This document shows, one piece after another, positions 47,801 through 59,829 of a stretch of DNA of 64,000 nt. Below the pieces are notes generated by a model that was not told the DNA's origin, searched no databases, and saw only the letters and a list, made by a program, of their open reading frames with translations. Origin of the DNA: Neostapfia colusana (taxonomy: Eukaryota > Streptophyta > Magnoliopsida > Poales > Poaceae); the NCBI GenBank assembly GCA_030760725.1, contig JASWHV010000008.1, positions 28,306,720-28,370,719 on the forward strand, in the 5' to 3' direction. Within the stretch, counting starts at the first letter, position 1, and every line of letters starts with the position of its first letter. The translations under genes were made by a program, and so were the position numbers.

Positions 47801-48863
47801 ACATCTCAGAGTGGCCTAGCTCGGCCGTGAAAGCCTTTGGTCCGAGCTGCCCACGGTGAGCCGGTGTCGGCTGTTCTTCTCAGTCACCGCACAAAGTTGC
47901 CGAGCTAGGTTTGGGAGGCTAAACTCGACTGTCTTCGGCCTGAGGAGGTAGAGAACGAGTAGCTGGTGTGGCTTTTGGCTAGGAGAGGCGCTGCACGCGA
48001 AGGCTCGGCCGAATTCTCGATGGAAGTCGATCGGCGGCAGTCGGGTCGGTTCAGCACGAGGCGATGTGAGCAGTGACGATCTTCACGTGGCTGCGTATGT
48101 TATCACCGCTGCAGTCGGTCTTCCACGGCGCACTCGGCTTTGTGGTGTCCCTCCCACTCGGCCACGGGAGCAGGAGCTGGTGTGCTGCGCTCGATCGGCG
48201 TCGGTGAGAAACAGGCAGCGCTCGATTGGAGAACAGTCCTCCCACTGACCTGTGGGCCCAACTCTCCCCCTAATCCTCTTTTTCCAAATTCTTCTGTAAA
48301 TATCCCAGCTACTCTCCATTGAATGAGAGACTTAGCCCCCAAGTATTGGATTGAATTTGAGTTCTCAAATTTGAAATTTGTTTGGCTAAATTTGCCTCAC
48401 ATTTGAACTGAAATTCAAATTCTGTTTTGAATTCTTGCAAATTTAGCTCTCGACAAGATGAAGTCCAATGGGGATGAAAATTGGTGGACTAACTCAGAAA
48501 AATGTGCTGAGTTTGAATATGAAGCTAACTTTTGAATTTAAGTGATGAGAGCTGCTGCAATTTGAATTTACATTCAAATTGGCCTCTTTTTCAAATGCCT
48601 CCAAAAGTGCCTCAAAAAGTGTTGGATTTGCATGAAACTTGGCTTGAACCTTCCCAAGACTTTTTATGTTCTAGGGGTGAGCTCAACCTCATGTTCATGT
48701 GTATAAATCCTACTTTGTGAAAGTTAGGGTTTTCCCTCCTAATCACCCTTTTGATGGAAGTTACTTGCTCTTCACAAATCTTCACAAAATATTCACAACA
48801 AAAACTGTGGTGTTGTGAGGTGATGAAAAGTTTTTTGTAAGTCCCTTTTCTTGGGCTTTTACA
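44876..48863 (-). repeat. Element G 3' LTR
   Basis: 3988 bp, about 95% like 55432-59441 by eye. A GC-rich block at 47160-48280 lies between AT-rich parts; its overlapping frames recur in the other LTR and are not called genes. Confidence 0.92.
45135..46325 (-). other. LTR split ORF in G 3' LTR (segments 46325-46245 and 45232-45135)
   Basis: 81- and 98-base segments identical in layout to those of A. First: AEGEETLEVLDFLLPDEDLT before CAACAAG|GCAAGC. Second, after TGTTTTTCAG: GEEPPTDSGYESTGEG through EWEPYTPR and a stop. Both are open. Confidence 0.45.
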
Positions 48864-48880
48864 TCCCCCCCATTAAAAGA
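48864..48880 (-). other. Element G polypurine tract
   Basis: Minus strand TCTTTTAATGGGGGGGA, directly before TGTAAAAGCC. Confidence 0.88.
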
Positions 48881-48927
48881 ATCTCGTCCCGAGATTACAA
48901 AGGAAGAGACAGCGATGTAATAGGAAC

Positions 48928-49398
48928 TCACCCGTGTTGAGATGCCATGAACTCCGGGTAATTTGAGCGAATGAATTCCTCGCTCTTCCATGTCGCTTCT
49001 TCGGCGGTGTGGTTGCTCAAGAGTATCTTGTAGAACCACAACTTTCGGCTACGCGTGGTCCGGGCTTTCTCATCATTAATTGCCACCGGATATTCATCAT
49101 ACGTCAAATTCGGTTGCAACTCACCAATATCTTCAGTAGGAACAGCAGCTGTATGCTTCAGACATTTTTGCAGTTATGAAACATGGAAAATGTCATGGAC
49201 ACCAGAAAGAGATGCCGGTAGCTCCAGACTATACGCTGCTGGTCCACACTTCTCGGTGATGGCATAGGGTCCAATGAAACGGGGAGTGAGGTTCCCCTTC
49301 ACACCGAACCGGTGCACGGCCTTCATCGGAGACACCCAGAGGTACACGTGCTCTCCGACGTCAAAGTGCAGCGGTCTACGCCTCTTATCAGCGTAGCT
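48928..49398 (-). pseudogene. Element G integrase C-terminus, GPY/F module and chromodomain
   Basis: Continues the pol frame after a TAA at about 49399-49401 (where A has AAG). It contains GEHVYLWVSPMKAVHRFGVK and FIGPYAITEKCGPAAY, a further stop after HVS, then DEYPVAINDEKARTTRSRK and LLSNHTAEEATWKSEE, ending MASQHG at 48928. The chromodomain is the targeting module of chromoviral integrases. Confidence 0.88.
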
Positions 49399-51747
49399 TT
49401 ACTGCCGGGATTGAGCGGCCTTCAAGTTGGCTCGAATCATCCGAATATGCTCTTCGGCGTTGTTCACCACATCAACCCCGAATGTGACCCTTTCACCGGA
49501 CTCGCACCAGTTTAACGGGGTGCGGCACTTGCGACCGTAGAGAGCTTCATAGGGTGCCATCTTGATACTCGCCTGATAGCCATTGTTGTACGAGAATTCC
49601 GCCAATGGTAGGTGATCATCCCAGTTCCTACCGTGGTGGATAGCACATGCTCTCAACATGTATTCTAGTATTTGATTCACCCTCTCTGTTTTGCCATCGG
49701 TCTGAGAGTGATAGGCGGAGCTCCTGATCAGCTTAGTACCCAATGCAGCGTGTAGCTGCTCCCAAAAGCGAGATACAAATAATGCACCTCGATCCGAGAC
49801 GATGGTCTTGGGTACCCCATATAAGCATAGAATATTTGCTATGTATAGCTCCGCATATTTGCCGGCATTGTAACGTGTATGCACCGGGATGAAGTAAGCC
49901 GTCTTGGTTAACCGATCAACGATTACCCAAATGGAGTCAGGCTTGTTGGAAGTCAGGGGCAATCCCACAATGAAATCCATGCTCACATCTTCCCATTTCC
50001 ATGCCGGAATTTTCAGGGGTTGCAGCAGCCCTGATTTTCGCATATGATCAGCTTTCACTCGTCTACACGTATCACACTCGGATATGTACTTAGCTACTTC
50101 CTGCTTCATCCGTGTCCACCAAATATTCTTTTTCAAATCTTGGTACATTTTGTTGCTGCCTGGATGAATGGAGTATTTCGACAAGTGAGCTTCATCAAGG
50201 ATCTTTTTCCTCAGCTCCATATCCCGGGGTACGACTATGCGGTCATTGAACCACAGCGTCCCCTCATCATCTTTCCGGAAACATTTGATCTCCTTGTTGT
50301 CTATCCGTCTCCGGAGATGTGCCATCCCCTTATCAGTCTTCTGAGCTGTAATGATGTCCTCCCTAATAGTAGGGATGAGGGAAAGGTTGTAGAGCGATCC
50401 ATAAGGAACCAAGTATAAACTCGGCTCTTCCTCCTCCACCGGGGTAATGGTGAGGTTATGGACATGTGACTTCCGACTCAGCGCGTAGGCGACTACATTC
50501 GCCTTGCCGGGATGGTAATGAATCTCAATCTCATAATCTTTGATTAGTTCTAAACACCTCCTTTGCCTCATATAAAGCTCCTTCTGGGTGAAAATGTACT
50601 TCAAGCTCTTGTGGTCGTTGTAGAGATGCACCAAATTCCCCAGGAGATAGTGCCTCCACATTTTTAACGCCAAAACCACAGCAGCAAGCTCAAGATCATG
50701 CATTGGATAATGCTGCTCATGGTTCCGAAGTTGGCGTGAGCCATATGTGACCACACGTCCTTCCTGCATCAACATGCAGCCGAGCCCAATACCGGACGCG
50801 TCACAATACACGTCAAAGGGCTTGGTTGTATCCGGTTGAGCTAAGCCCGGGGCTATTGTGAGATGCTTCACTAATGCTTGGAACGCTCCTTCACACGCCG
50901 TGTTCCAAACATATTTTGTTCCCTTCTTCAGCAATTCTGTCATCGGTTTAGCAAGCTTGGAGAAACTCGGAATGAATCTCCGATAGTATCCTGCTAAGCC
51001 GAGGAAGCTTCTGACTTCATGGACTGAAGTGGGAGCTTTCCATTTCAGCACTTGCTCTATTATGCTTGGGTCAACCGCAATACCTTCCACTGAGATGATA
51101 TGTCCCAGAAATGGCACTTGGATGATCCAAAACTCACATTTGCTGAACTTGGCGTATAGCTTATGGTCCCGTAGGCATTGAAGAACAACCCTCAAGTGTT
51201 CGGCGTGTTCTGCTTGTGTCTTGGAGTAAACCAAGATATCATCAATGAACACCACCACGAGCTTATCCAGCTCCATCATGAACACCGAGTTCATGAGATA
51301 CATGAAATGTGCCGGAGCATTAGTGAGACCAAAAAAAATGATGAGATATTCATATAAACCATATCTCATCGAGAAGGGCGTCTTCGGGATATCCTTCGCC
51401 CGGATCTTTATCTGATGATATCCAGAACGAATGTCCATCTTAGAGAACACACTTGCACCCACAAGTTGATCAAACAATATGTCAATGTGGGGCAGTGGGT
51501 ACTTATTCTTGATGGTGACGGCATTGAGCGGCCGGTAGTCCACACACAGCCTCAAGGTTTCATCCTTCTTCTTCACGAACAGAGCCGAGCATCCCCAAGG
51601 CGAGGATCTCGGCCTAATGAAACCTTTGCTCAACAGATCATTGAGCTGTTCTTTTAATTAAGCCAGCTCGTTCGGAGCCATCTTGTATGGTCTCCGTGAT
51701 ATGGGCGTAGTCCCGGGTGCAAGCTCAATCTTGAACTCGACATCCCG
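49399..51747 (-). pseudogene. Element G RT, RNase H and integrase core
   Basis: A 744-codon uninterrupted frame from Met at 51633 plus 38 upstream codons beyond a TAA. Counting from that Met: RT with RLCVDYRPLNAV (28-39), SGYHQIKI (70-77) and FIDDILVYSK (129-138); RNase H with YCDAS (276-280), DLELAA (313-318) and YNDHKSL (338-344); integrase zinc-binding H483, H490, C520, C523; DDE residues D553, D614, E650. The RNase H motif normally ADALSRK reads AYALSRK, so the last acidic residue is tyrosine at 383. RNase H of this copy should be impaired even if the frame were translated. Confidence 0.9.
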
Positions 51748-52530
51748 CTAAGGTGGCATGCCCGGAAGATCATCCGGGAACACATCGGGGTACTCCTGGA
51801 CTACGGGGATGTCCTCTAACTTGAGAGTTTCAGCATTATTAATTTCTGAAACTTCCCGGACTGGAGTGTCTAACACCATGGAGTGCGGACGGTGGAATGG
51901 AGAATTCAAATGAACTGTCCGTGTCCGAGTGTCCAGGACAGCGCCATGGTAGCGTAACCATGACATCCCTAAGATTGCATCAATCTTTTGCCCCATAAGA
52001 ATTATCAAAGTGGTGGGATATATCTTCCCACCTAAGCACAGATGTGCTTTTGGAATCATCATATTTGCTGAAATCTTCCCTCCCGGCGAGCAGATCATAT
52101 ATGTGCAGTCGGTTGGGAAGACTTGCATTTGATGCTTAGCCACATAGGATGCACTTATAAAACTGTGAGTTGCACCAGAATCGAATAAAATGATGATTGC
52201 TAGGTCGTGGAGAGTAAACGTTCCCGCCAGCACGTTATCTCCCTTTGGGGCGTCCTTATTGTCGAGGTTGCGAACGCCCCCAGTCCGCTGACCAAACTTC
52301 TTGACTGGAGGTCGGCCTCGAGCACCGCCCTGGAACTGGGCTTGCCCGCTGCTCTGCTGCCCCTGGGGACAGTCCTTCGCGAAATGGCCCGCCTGGCCAC
52401 ACGTGAAACAAGTGTAGCGGAGCGGTCCTCCGCTGGTCGGCGGACGGAAACCCGGGGCGCGTTGTGGCAGTGAAAATGCCCGAGGTGTCGTCTGCTGCTG
52501 CTGTTGCGGTCGCGGTAGTGACATCAGCGG
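51748..52530 (-). pseudogene. Element G gag C-terminus (CCHC) and aspartic protease
   Basis: A 258-codon open segment between stops at 52528 and 51745. It has a glutamine-rich start, the knuckle CFTCGQAGHFAKDC at about residues 38-51, and the retropepsin IILFDSGATHSFISASYVA with the later DAILGMSWLRYHG. The end is KLEDIPVVQEYPDVFPDDLP. The stop after PGMPP replaces the glutamate present in A. Confidence 0.9.
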
Positions 52531-53455
52531 TCAGAACGGGGGTGCCTGGAAAGAACGACCCCCGAACTGCTGAGGTCGCGCCGGTGGATGCCACTGCTGC
52601 CCGGATGGTGTCCGATACACCATGCGGTACTTCTGGGGAGCGCCACCCCCACTGCTGGGTGGAGTGCTGCGCTTCCGCTTCTCCGCTGCCAACTCCCGCT
52701 GAGCGTCCTCTTGCATAATCGCGGCATTGACGAGGTCGTTGAAGGTGCCGCAATTCCATTGAACGAGATGCGTCTTCATCTCGGGATGTAACCCCCGATA
52801 GAAGTGCTCCCATTTCTTCTCCTCGGTGGAAATGTAGTCTGACGCATATTGCACCAGATGGTTGAAGGCACAGGAGTAGTCATGGGCACTCCTCCCGCTC
52901 TGCTTCAGTTCCAAGAATTCATGGAACTTCCTCTTCATTATCCCGGGAGAGATATGATAGGCGCGGAATGCCTCCCGGAATTCCTCCCACTCCACGGCAT
53001 GGCCAGCCGGACGTAAGGCGACATAATTTGCCCACCACGCGCCAGCGGCACCGTGAAGCTGCTTCATTGCGAACAGAGTCTTTTGCCACTTCGTACATTG
53101 GAGCAGCCCGAACTTGGACTCGATTGTCCGCAGCCAGTTGTTGGCCTCCAGTGATTCTGCGGCTTCCGTGAACACAGGAGGGTGCGTACTCATGAAATCC
53201 GAGTACGTCACATCACGGGGCTCACGAGGCCCCCTCTCTTGACCCCCCACCTGGGACGTATTATGCACGATCGTGCGGAGCAGGTCGGTCTGCTCCTCAC
53301 GACCACCCACCAGTGCCGCTATCACATCTGCTAGGGTAAGCGGAGGCGGCGGTGGTGATTGCTGCTGCGGGGTGCTGTCGTAGGCAGGTGGCTGGGAGTC
53401 ATCGCCTCCCTGCTGGCTAGAGCCACCAACCTCATGCGTGGGTGCGAACCATCTG
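52531..53455 (-). pseudogene. gag: Element G gag, N-terminal and capsid part
   Basis: Open from upstream of 53455 to a TGA at 52528-52530 that replaces an arginine codon of A. Core motifs are NNWLRTIESKFGLLQ, AAGAWWANYVALRP, WEEFREAFRAYHISPGIM and HDYSCAFNHLVQYASDYIS. The ATG that follows the TTGCAG acceptor (ATGGTTCGCACC) is out of frame with gag here, because about five bases present in A are missing. An alternative in-frame Met exists at 53469, upstream of the acceptor. Confidence 0.88.
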
Positions 53456-53469
53456 CAACCATATGACAA

Positions 53470-55416
53470 TAAACATCAGTCCCGCAACATATTGCATGCA
53501 GTCCAATAAAATAGGCGTAAAACATAATGACATTAAAACATGCGATACATCTCATATACGGATAATGTAATAACTTTGCACAAGCTACACCATTACCAGA
53601 CCAAATACAAGCTATTTAAATCCAACTTGATGAACCTCCTCTTTGGAAGTTCATCAAAACTAGGTTTGGTCACTACGAGACGTTAATATCGCTTTGTCAT
53701 CACGTATACTACCCTTTTATCTTCAATACGACACAAACATGGTCTCTAGCAAAAGAAACTTGAGTAAGACATATACTCAAATCTTTCACTAGTTGAAGAT
53801 AACCACTCATGAGTATGTTCTACCCCCTTGGAAGTACTTAAACCCCCTAGGGTACAACAATCTCTCAAATGAGTTCAACTGTCATTCCTCTGTCAGAATG
53901 ACCAGTTTCTACATATCCAAGATTTTGATCTGGTTCTGGGCATTATCATGACTCAAGCTGAATACCAAAGTTAAAGACAACTTCAGTATCGTTCCAACGA
54001 GTCTTTATTTGCCTTCAGATCAGCTCTGTTTTAAAAGTTATGGTAATTCAAAGTTAACAGAATTTCTGGAAGAATTTCAACAGCACCTCCTTTGGGAAGT
54101 TGCTGTTTTCAACTCATATTCCCACTGAATTCCGTGCTGCAAATACAGGAACTTTGAATTACAAAGATGTAACACATCTCCTACCCTTTCTAAAGATGTA
54201 TGATATGTAAATTTTAGATTTTTCTATATTATGTTATGCTTGAAAAACAGAACAGTCCAGAGAGTGTTTCAAATCTGTCCTGGTTCTGGACAGTTTACCA
54301 TCCTCTGGGATTTAGGCCATCTTAAGGGGTGATTCAGCCCTGGAAGTCTATAACAAAGTTGTAGAGTGCTTAAACATCTTTCCAGAACTATCTCCCACAC
54401 CTCCATTGGCCAAATGATCTGTGAGTCATGCTCTGTTAAGTTTCAGCAAACTTGCTGCCTAAAACAGAGCACTCTGTTTTTCAATCTTTTGCAACTATAC
54501 TGATCAACTATCAAATTTTTCTACCCAACCCGGATCCTAAATGTTGAAACTTAGTGATTTTAATTCCTTGTTATCATTATCTTTCATGCACATGCCTATG
54601 ATATGTCGGTACTACGTTCCTCACAAAATAAAATACTAACTGGATTATACCGGCATATACGTCTCAGTTGTCGCACTAAACAGTCTCTCGCACACGTTTA
54701 CTACACGGAATACATACGTGGTTAGTACCTGCAGAAGACCACACAATAATGATGCACTCAAAGGTTATTTTCATTTCAGGCAGTTCCATATTTGAAACTA
54801 AATACAAACGCCCGTATCATTGCCATACGGCCGTCCTTGAGTTAAGCCACGTCTCAAGGTACGTGATCATGTTTTTACACCACACGATGGGGAACCCGAG
54901 TAGATCATGAACGGTTCATCACGGTTGGGAATGTTATCAACCCAACAGATACCACCTACTGCCCTGCAGGGCACGCCGATGGCAAGCGCTGCGTATGTCC
55001 TCCTGGGCTATTTCCAGACGAACACACTCTCGCGTTACTGACCACGCGATGGGGTCTCCACTTACTTGCCTAATGCACGCTAGGGATCAGCGTTTCATAT
55101 GAACTCAGGAACATGAAGAGTCCAAGAGATTCATATTGACGTCTCACACCAAGCTGTGAGACCTATCCCTGAACCACGTTCCTCGTCAGGGGAGCTAACT
55201 GAAATTGAACCGCTTTCGGTGGCGTTCCTTACCATGTTTACCTGAGCGTAGGTGCGTCGTTACATAATCAAAATTCAGAATTAACACATATGTCAGTCAT
55301 GCCACTTTAAGTAACTATACTACTATATTTCTTATGTGGGCCTAATATCGTTTCCTCACCGTATCCTAAGTTTTTGTCGTAATACAATCCTTATTCCATG
55401 TGCTATTACCAATGCG
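53470..55416 (-). other. Element G untranslated leader
   Basis: About 1.95 kb, parallel to the leader of A and, in its distal part, of B. It contains the palindrome at 54960-54973. No ORF of note. Confidence 0.75.
54960..54973. promoter_or_regulatory. Leader palindrome (element G)
   Basis: TGCCCTGCAGGGCA, about 445 bases from the PBS, as in A and B. Confidence 0.4.
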
Positions 55417-55428
55417 GCTCTGATACCA
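55417..55428 (-). other. Element G primer-binding site
   Basis: Minus strand TGGTATCAGAGC, three bases from the 5' LTR. Confidence 0.95.
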
Positions 55429-55431
55429 GGC

Positions 55432-58400
55432 TGTGGCGGACCAGAATCCGCTCATCCAGGATCGCAGAGGGTGGTGCCATGCGATGCGACACCCGATAGC
55501 ACACATCATAAGGATACATTGTATTACATAGAAAACAAACTGAGATGTACAAAGTAGTACACTTGTTCAGTTACAAACTAAGGTATACATTACACAGCAG
55601 AAGTTTTAATTTGTACAACTCACGCCCGCCTATCTAGCAAAAGTCAGTTGCCCAGCCCTAGGGCAACCCACACTAGCTGCACTCCTAAGCAAAGCGCGGC
55701 GTGTACGGCTCCCACTCAGCCGTGGTCCTTGATGGAGGGTAACCCTCGCCGGTGGACTCGTAACCCGAGTCCGTGGGTAGCTCCCCACCTGAAAAACACT
55801 TAAGCAGCAACCATGAGCACGATGGCTCAACAAGACATAACCGACTCGCCTAGGCATGAAACTCTATATGTAGTGTACAACAAACATGGGGTGGTACACT
55901 TTCATCAAAGGGACACGCCTACAAGTTCATCCTTACTTCATCTTTTAGCCACAGTTAACAGTTCATGAATCTGAAATTTAATAAGCAATTTTTGGTGGCA
56001 CACATGTAACAATACAATTATATCATACAGCAGAATTGAATCATAACATTCCATAAATTATCTACGTTACGATGCAGTGAACAAATGGTACTCGTCACCG
56101 CGAGGGACGGAGAATCGACTCGATATACACCTGCAGGGATACCCGAAGAGCACGTCACGTACGCCCACCCGTGGAGCTGCACAGCACGCTCACTCGATGT
56201 TGTACGGGAAACCCTTTCAGCCAACAGCCCAAACGTCGTACCAGTCGCACCGAAACGGACAGGAGATTCCCTACACTGAGCATCTCTCTATGCCTGTTAG
56301 CAGATTTCCACCTTGCTGCCCTTAACCTACACCTATAAATCGGTGTGCTATGCCTCGACGCCCGGAGGTTTAGGTTACATCGGTTTATCGGGGCCCATAT
56401 ACCCGATATGCCTTCGGTACGTTCAATACTTGTTCAGCAGTGCCGCACACGGATCGGTCCTCAATCGACACGGACAGGGCTGCGCACACAAGACTTCCTC
56501 TTGTTGCACCCTAGCCCCTGCCTAGTCTCATTTTCATTACTAAAGTGATCTCACATCACTTGAACCAACCCCGTGTGTCCCAAGCCTAACTCGCGAGTAG
56601 ATTCCAACTACTCGACTTGTACCGAAGTCCTATGAATCATTACGCATAGCCTGTCTACTCGAGGTCTTAGACACTACCCTCACTCTTATAGGAAAATTCT
56701 GGTTATGCATGTGGAGTTCCATCCACCCTACATCTAATGCACATTCATACTTCACACTAGACATGTAAACAAAGCAAAACTTATAAAAGGAGTTAATGCA
56801 AACCGGGGCTTGCCTTGTTGCTGCTGGTCAGTGGTTAGATCTTCATCCGGAAGAAGGAAGTCGAGCACTTCCGGAGTCTCCTCGCCTTCAGCGACTACAC
56901 ATTAACCATATGCTATATGTCAATTCATATGCAATGTGTAAACTTGAATAAGTAATTACTATAACTCTAGCTAGCCCTCCCCTTTGGCTCTGAAATTTTT
57001 ATGGTTGATTGGTATGGTCCTAACCAGAGTCGTGACCAAGTTTCATTTGAAACAAATTTCATTTGAGCTTTGTACAAATGGAAGCCTATTTGGTCAATAT
57101 TTGAGCCTCCAAGTAATCCCAGGGATTTTCATGGCTCCAACCATTACTTTCTGGAAACTAGAATTTTAGATGGGTCTAGTGGAATTGGTTTCATGTCATT
57201 TGGAAGATTATAGAGGAAGTTGTGCCCTAAACAAGATTTGAGAAAATCTGAAAAATGTTTCTGTACATTTTTCTATTTTCTCAGGGCAGTTCATTTAATC
57301 ACCCCATTAGGGGGACTAAATGAACCTGGATGGGTCTGAAAATTTTACTGTGACTCAAGGATTTTCCAATGAAACTCTCAGCTAAATTTCAGAATTTTTC
57401 ATAAAGTAATTCTCCAGATAAAATTCCCAACAGTTTAAACTTTAGAGAATTAATTCTGGACAACTATTAGGTTTCATGAGCTGAAATTGGTATTCCTGGA
57501 AAGTACTCAAAATTCTGAGTTCAGCAAAAATTTTTTCACTGAATTCGGAGCTTCCTACACAAAGTTATGAAATCCTACAGTTTGGGCTTAAACTGGAATT
57601 GTTTTGTTATTGGAAAAGGACATGGGCCCACGTTTTAAACCTCAGCCAGTGAAATCCGTGAACACACGGGCCGCAGGGTTACCCGCGCTCAGCCACATGG
57701 GATCCCGAGCCATATCCGATCCGGTTTTAAACTTCACTCACTGACCGGTGGGCCAGCCCCACCCTTCTTCTTCCTCCGATCTCTCCTTCCCGCGCTCGCT
57801 TACCTCACCGGACCGATGCGGCGCCTCGCCGTCTGAGCGTTCCCTGCCGTCTCCCGGCCGGAGGCTCGCCGCCTGGGGGTTTCATGGGGTTGGGAAACTT
57901 GGTGGTGGGCTCGGATCGGGCGCTAGGGGACCGGAACTGTGCCGGCGGCGTGTGTCGGCCTCGGGGAATTTTCGGCACCGTCGCCCGGCGGTCCTAGCCC
58001 GCCAACAACCCAGACAATCCGTTCTAAAGCACCCGTGGGTGCTAGGGAGGCATGGCAATTAAGAACTGGCGCATGGAGACACCTCCGGATGGGTTCTCCC
58101 CATGCGCCCGATTCACGCCGCATGGTTGAGCTCGGGACGACATGAAATACCTCGCACCACGTCAGTTTTCTAGCTAGGGTTGTGAAGGGAAATCAACCGC
58201 TAGCCAGTCTAGTTCACGTGTGCACGGTCTGGTGGCCTAAGAACGAAGATTAAGGATGAATTCGACGGATTCTTACCCGGAGGTCCGAGTGTATGCGCCG
58301 GGAGAAAAACGTCAAATTGACGCTCGATGGTCCACTGTTGGGGCTGTGACTTGGTCAGGAGCAGCGTGACTATCCGGCGCATCTCAGAGTGGCCTAGCTC

Positions 58401-59441
58401 GGCCGTGAAATCCTTTGGTCCGAGCTGCCCACGGTGAGCCGGTGTCGGCTGTTCTTCTCAGTCACCGCCCAGAGTTGCCGAGCTAGGTTTGGGCGGCTAA
58501 ACTCGACTGTCTTCGGCCTGAGGAGGTAGAGAACGAGTAGCTGGTGTGGCTTTTGGCTAGGAGAGGCGCTGCACGCGAAGGCTCAGCCGAATTCTCGATG
58601 GAAGTCGATCGGCGGCAGTCGGGTCGATTCAGCGCGAGGCGACGTGGGCAGTGACGATCTTCACGTGGATGCGCGTGTTATCACCGCTGCAGTCGGTCTC
58701 CCACGGCGTGCTCGGCTGTGCGGTGTCCCTCCCACTCGGGCACGGGAGCAGGAGCTGGCACGCTGCGTTCGATCGGCGTCGGTGAGAAACAGGCAGCGCT
58801 CGATTGGAGAACAGTCCTCCCACTGACCTGTGGGCCCAACTCTCCCCCTAATCCTCTTTTTCCAAATTCTTCTGTAAATATCCCAGCTACTCTCCATTGA
58901 ATGAGAGACTTAGCCCCCAAAAATTGGTTTGAATTTGAGTTCTCAAGTTAGAAATTTGTTTGGCTAAATTTGCCTCACATTTGAACTGAAATTCAAATTC
59001 AGTTTTGAATTCTTGCAAATTGAGCTCCCGATAAGATGAAGTCCAATGGGGATGAAAATTGGTGGACTAACTCAGAAAAATTTGCTGAGTTTGAATATGA
59101 AGCTAACTTTGAATTTAAGTGATGAGAGCTGCTGCAATTTGAATTTACATTCAAATTGGCCTCTTTTTCAAATGCCTCCAAAAGTGCCTCAAAAAGTGTT
59201 GGATTTGCATGAAACTTGGCTTGAACCTTCCCAAGACTTTTTAAGTGCTAGGGGTGAGCTCAACCTCTCATGCTCATGTGTATAAATCCTACTTTGTGAA
59301 AGTTAGGGCTTTCCCTCCTAATCACCCTTTTGATGGAGGTTACTTGCTCTTCACAAATCTTCACAAAATATTCACAACAAAGAATGTGGGGTTGTGAGGT
59401 GATGAAAAGTTTTTTGTAAGTCCCTTTTTTGGGCTTTTACA
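55432..59441 (-). repeat. Element G 5' LTR
   Basis: 4010 bp, TGTGGCGGAC to GGCTTTTACA on the plus strand; pairs with 44876-48863. Confidence 0.92.
55685..56894 (-). other. LTR split ORF in G 5' LTR (segments 56894-56814 and 55788-55685)
   Basis: First segment 81 bases, AEGEETPEVLDFLLPDEDL before CAACAAG|GCAAGC. Second after TGTTTTTCAG: starts GGELPTDSGYE and reaches EWEPYTPR; the usual TGA has changed, so the frame runs two residues further to TAG. Confidence 0.43.
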
Positions 59442-59556
59442 TAACCGTTGGCGGTGGCGGTTGTTGCTGTTCCGAGGAGTCCTCGGGAGGCTGTTGGAAG
59501 GTCTCTCCCCCCTGACTGGAACCCCCAACGTCCGGGTTGGCATGAGTACGAGACAT
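59442..59556 (-). pseudogene. gag: Element C gag N-terminus
   Basis: Starts MSRTHANPDVGGSSQGG, followed by a glutamine/proline-rich tract, then cut by G. The same type of start is seen in A (MVRTRTTHEVGGSNQQGG). The ATG at 59556 lies one base after an acceptor-like TGAATTTCAG. The reading continues at 44870 (VTLANIVAAM) once G is removed. Confidence 0.82.
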
Positions 59557-59829
59557 TCTGAAATTCAAAACAGCAGTGATCAGCACATGTCATACTTAAA
59601 ATTCCATATGAAACAGTAGGTATTGAAGTGACGCATGAATAATTTGCACAACATTCACATATATTGATAAAGCATAAACTTTATACAAGATACATTAGTC
59701 TTGGGTCTCTGAGAAGTCGTGCTCATGTCGTCACCACATATACATACACTACTGTCTACACGACATGTCACCGATTACAAAAGTTTGGGTTACATCACCC
59801 CAGCTGCCCTACTGGGCAAAGGTAACCTC

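Larger units (their letters stand above)
44876..59441 (-). mobile_element. Element G: nearly complete Tekay/Del-like Ty3/gypsy element
   Basis: 14566-bp minus-strand element of the A family inserted into gag of C. LTRs of 3988 and 4010 bp begin TGTAAAAGCC and end CCGCCACA in element orientation. The interior (48864-55431) carries PPT, gag, protease, RT, RNase H, integrase, GPY/F, chromodomain, leader and PBS in order. Coding is kept in one frame with about five nonsense changes and no frameshift after the gag start. It is the best preserved pol in the window, though it cannot give a full-length polyprotein. Confidence 0.93.
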
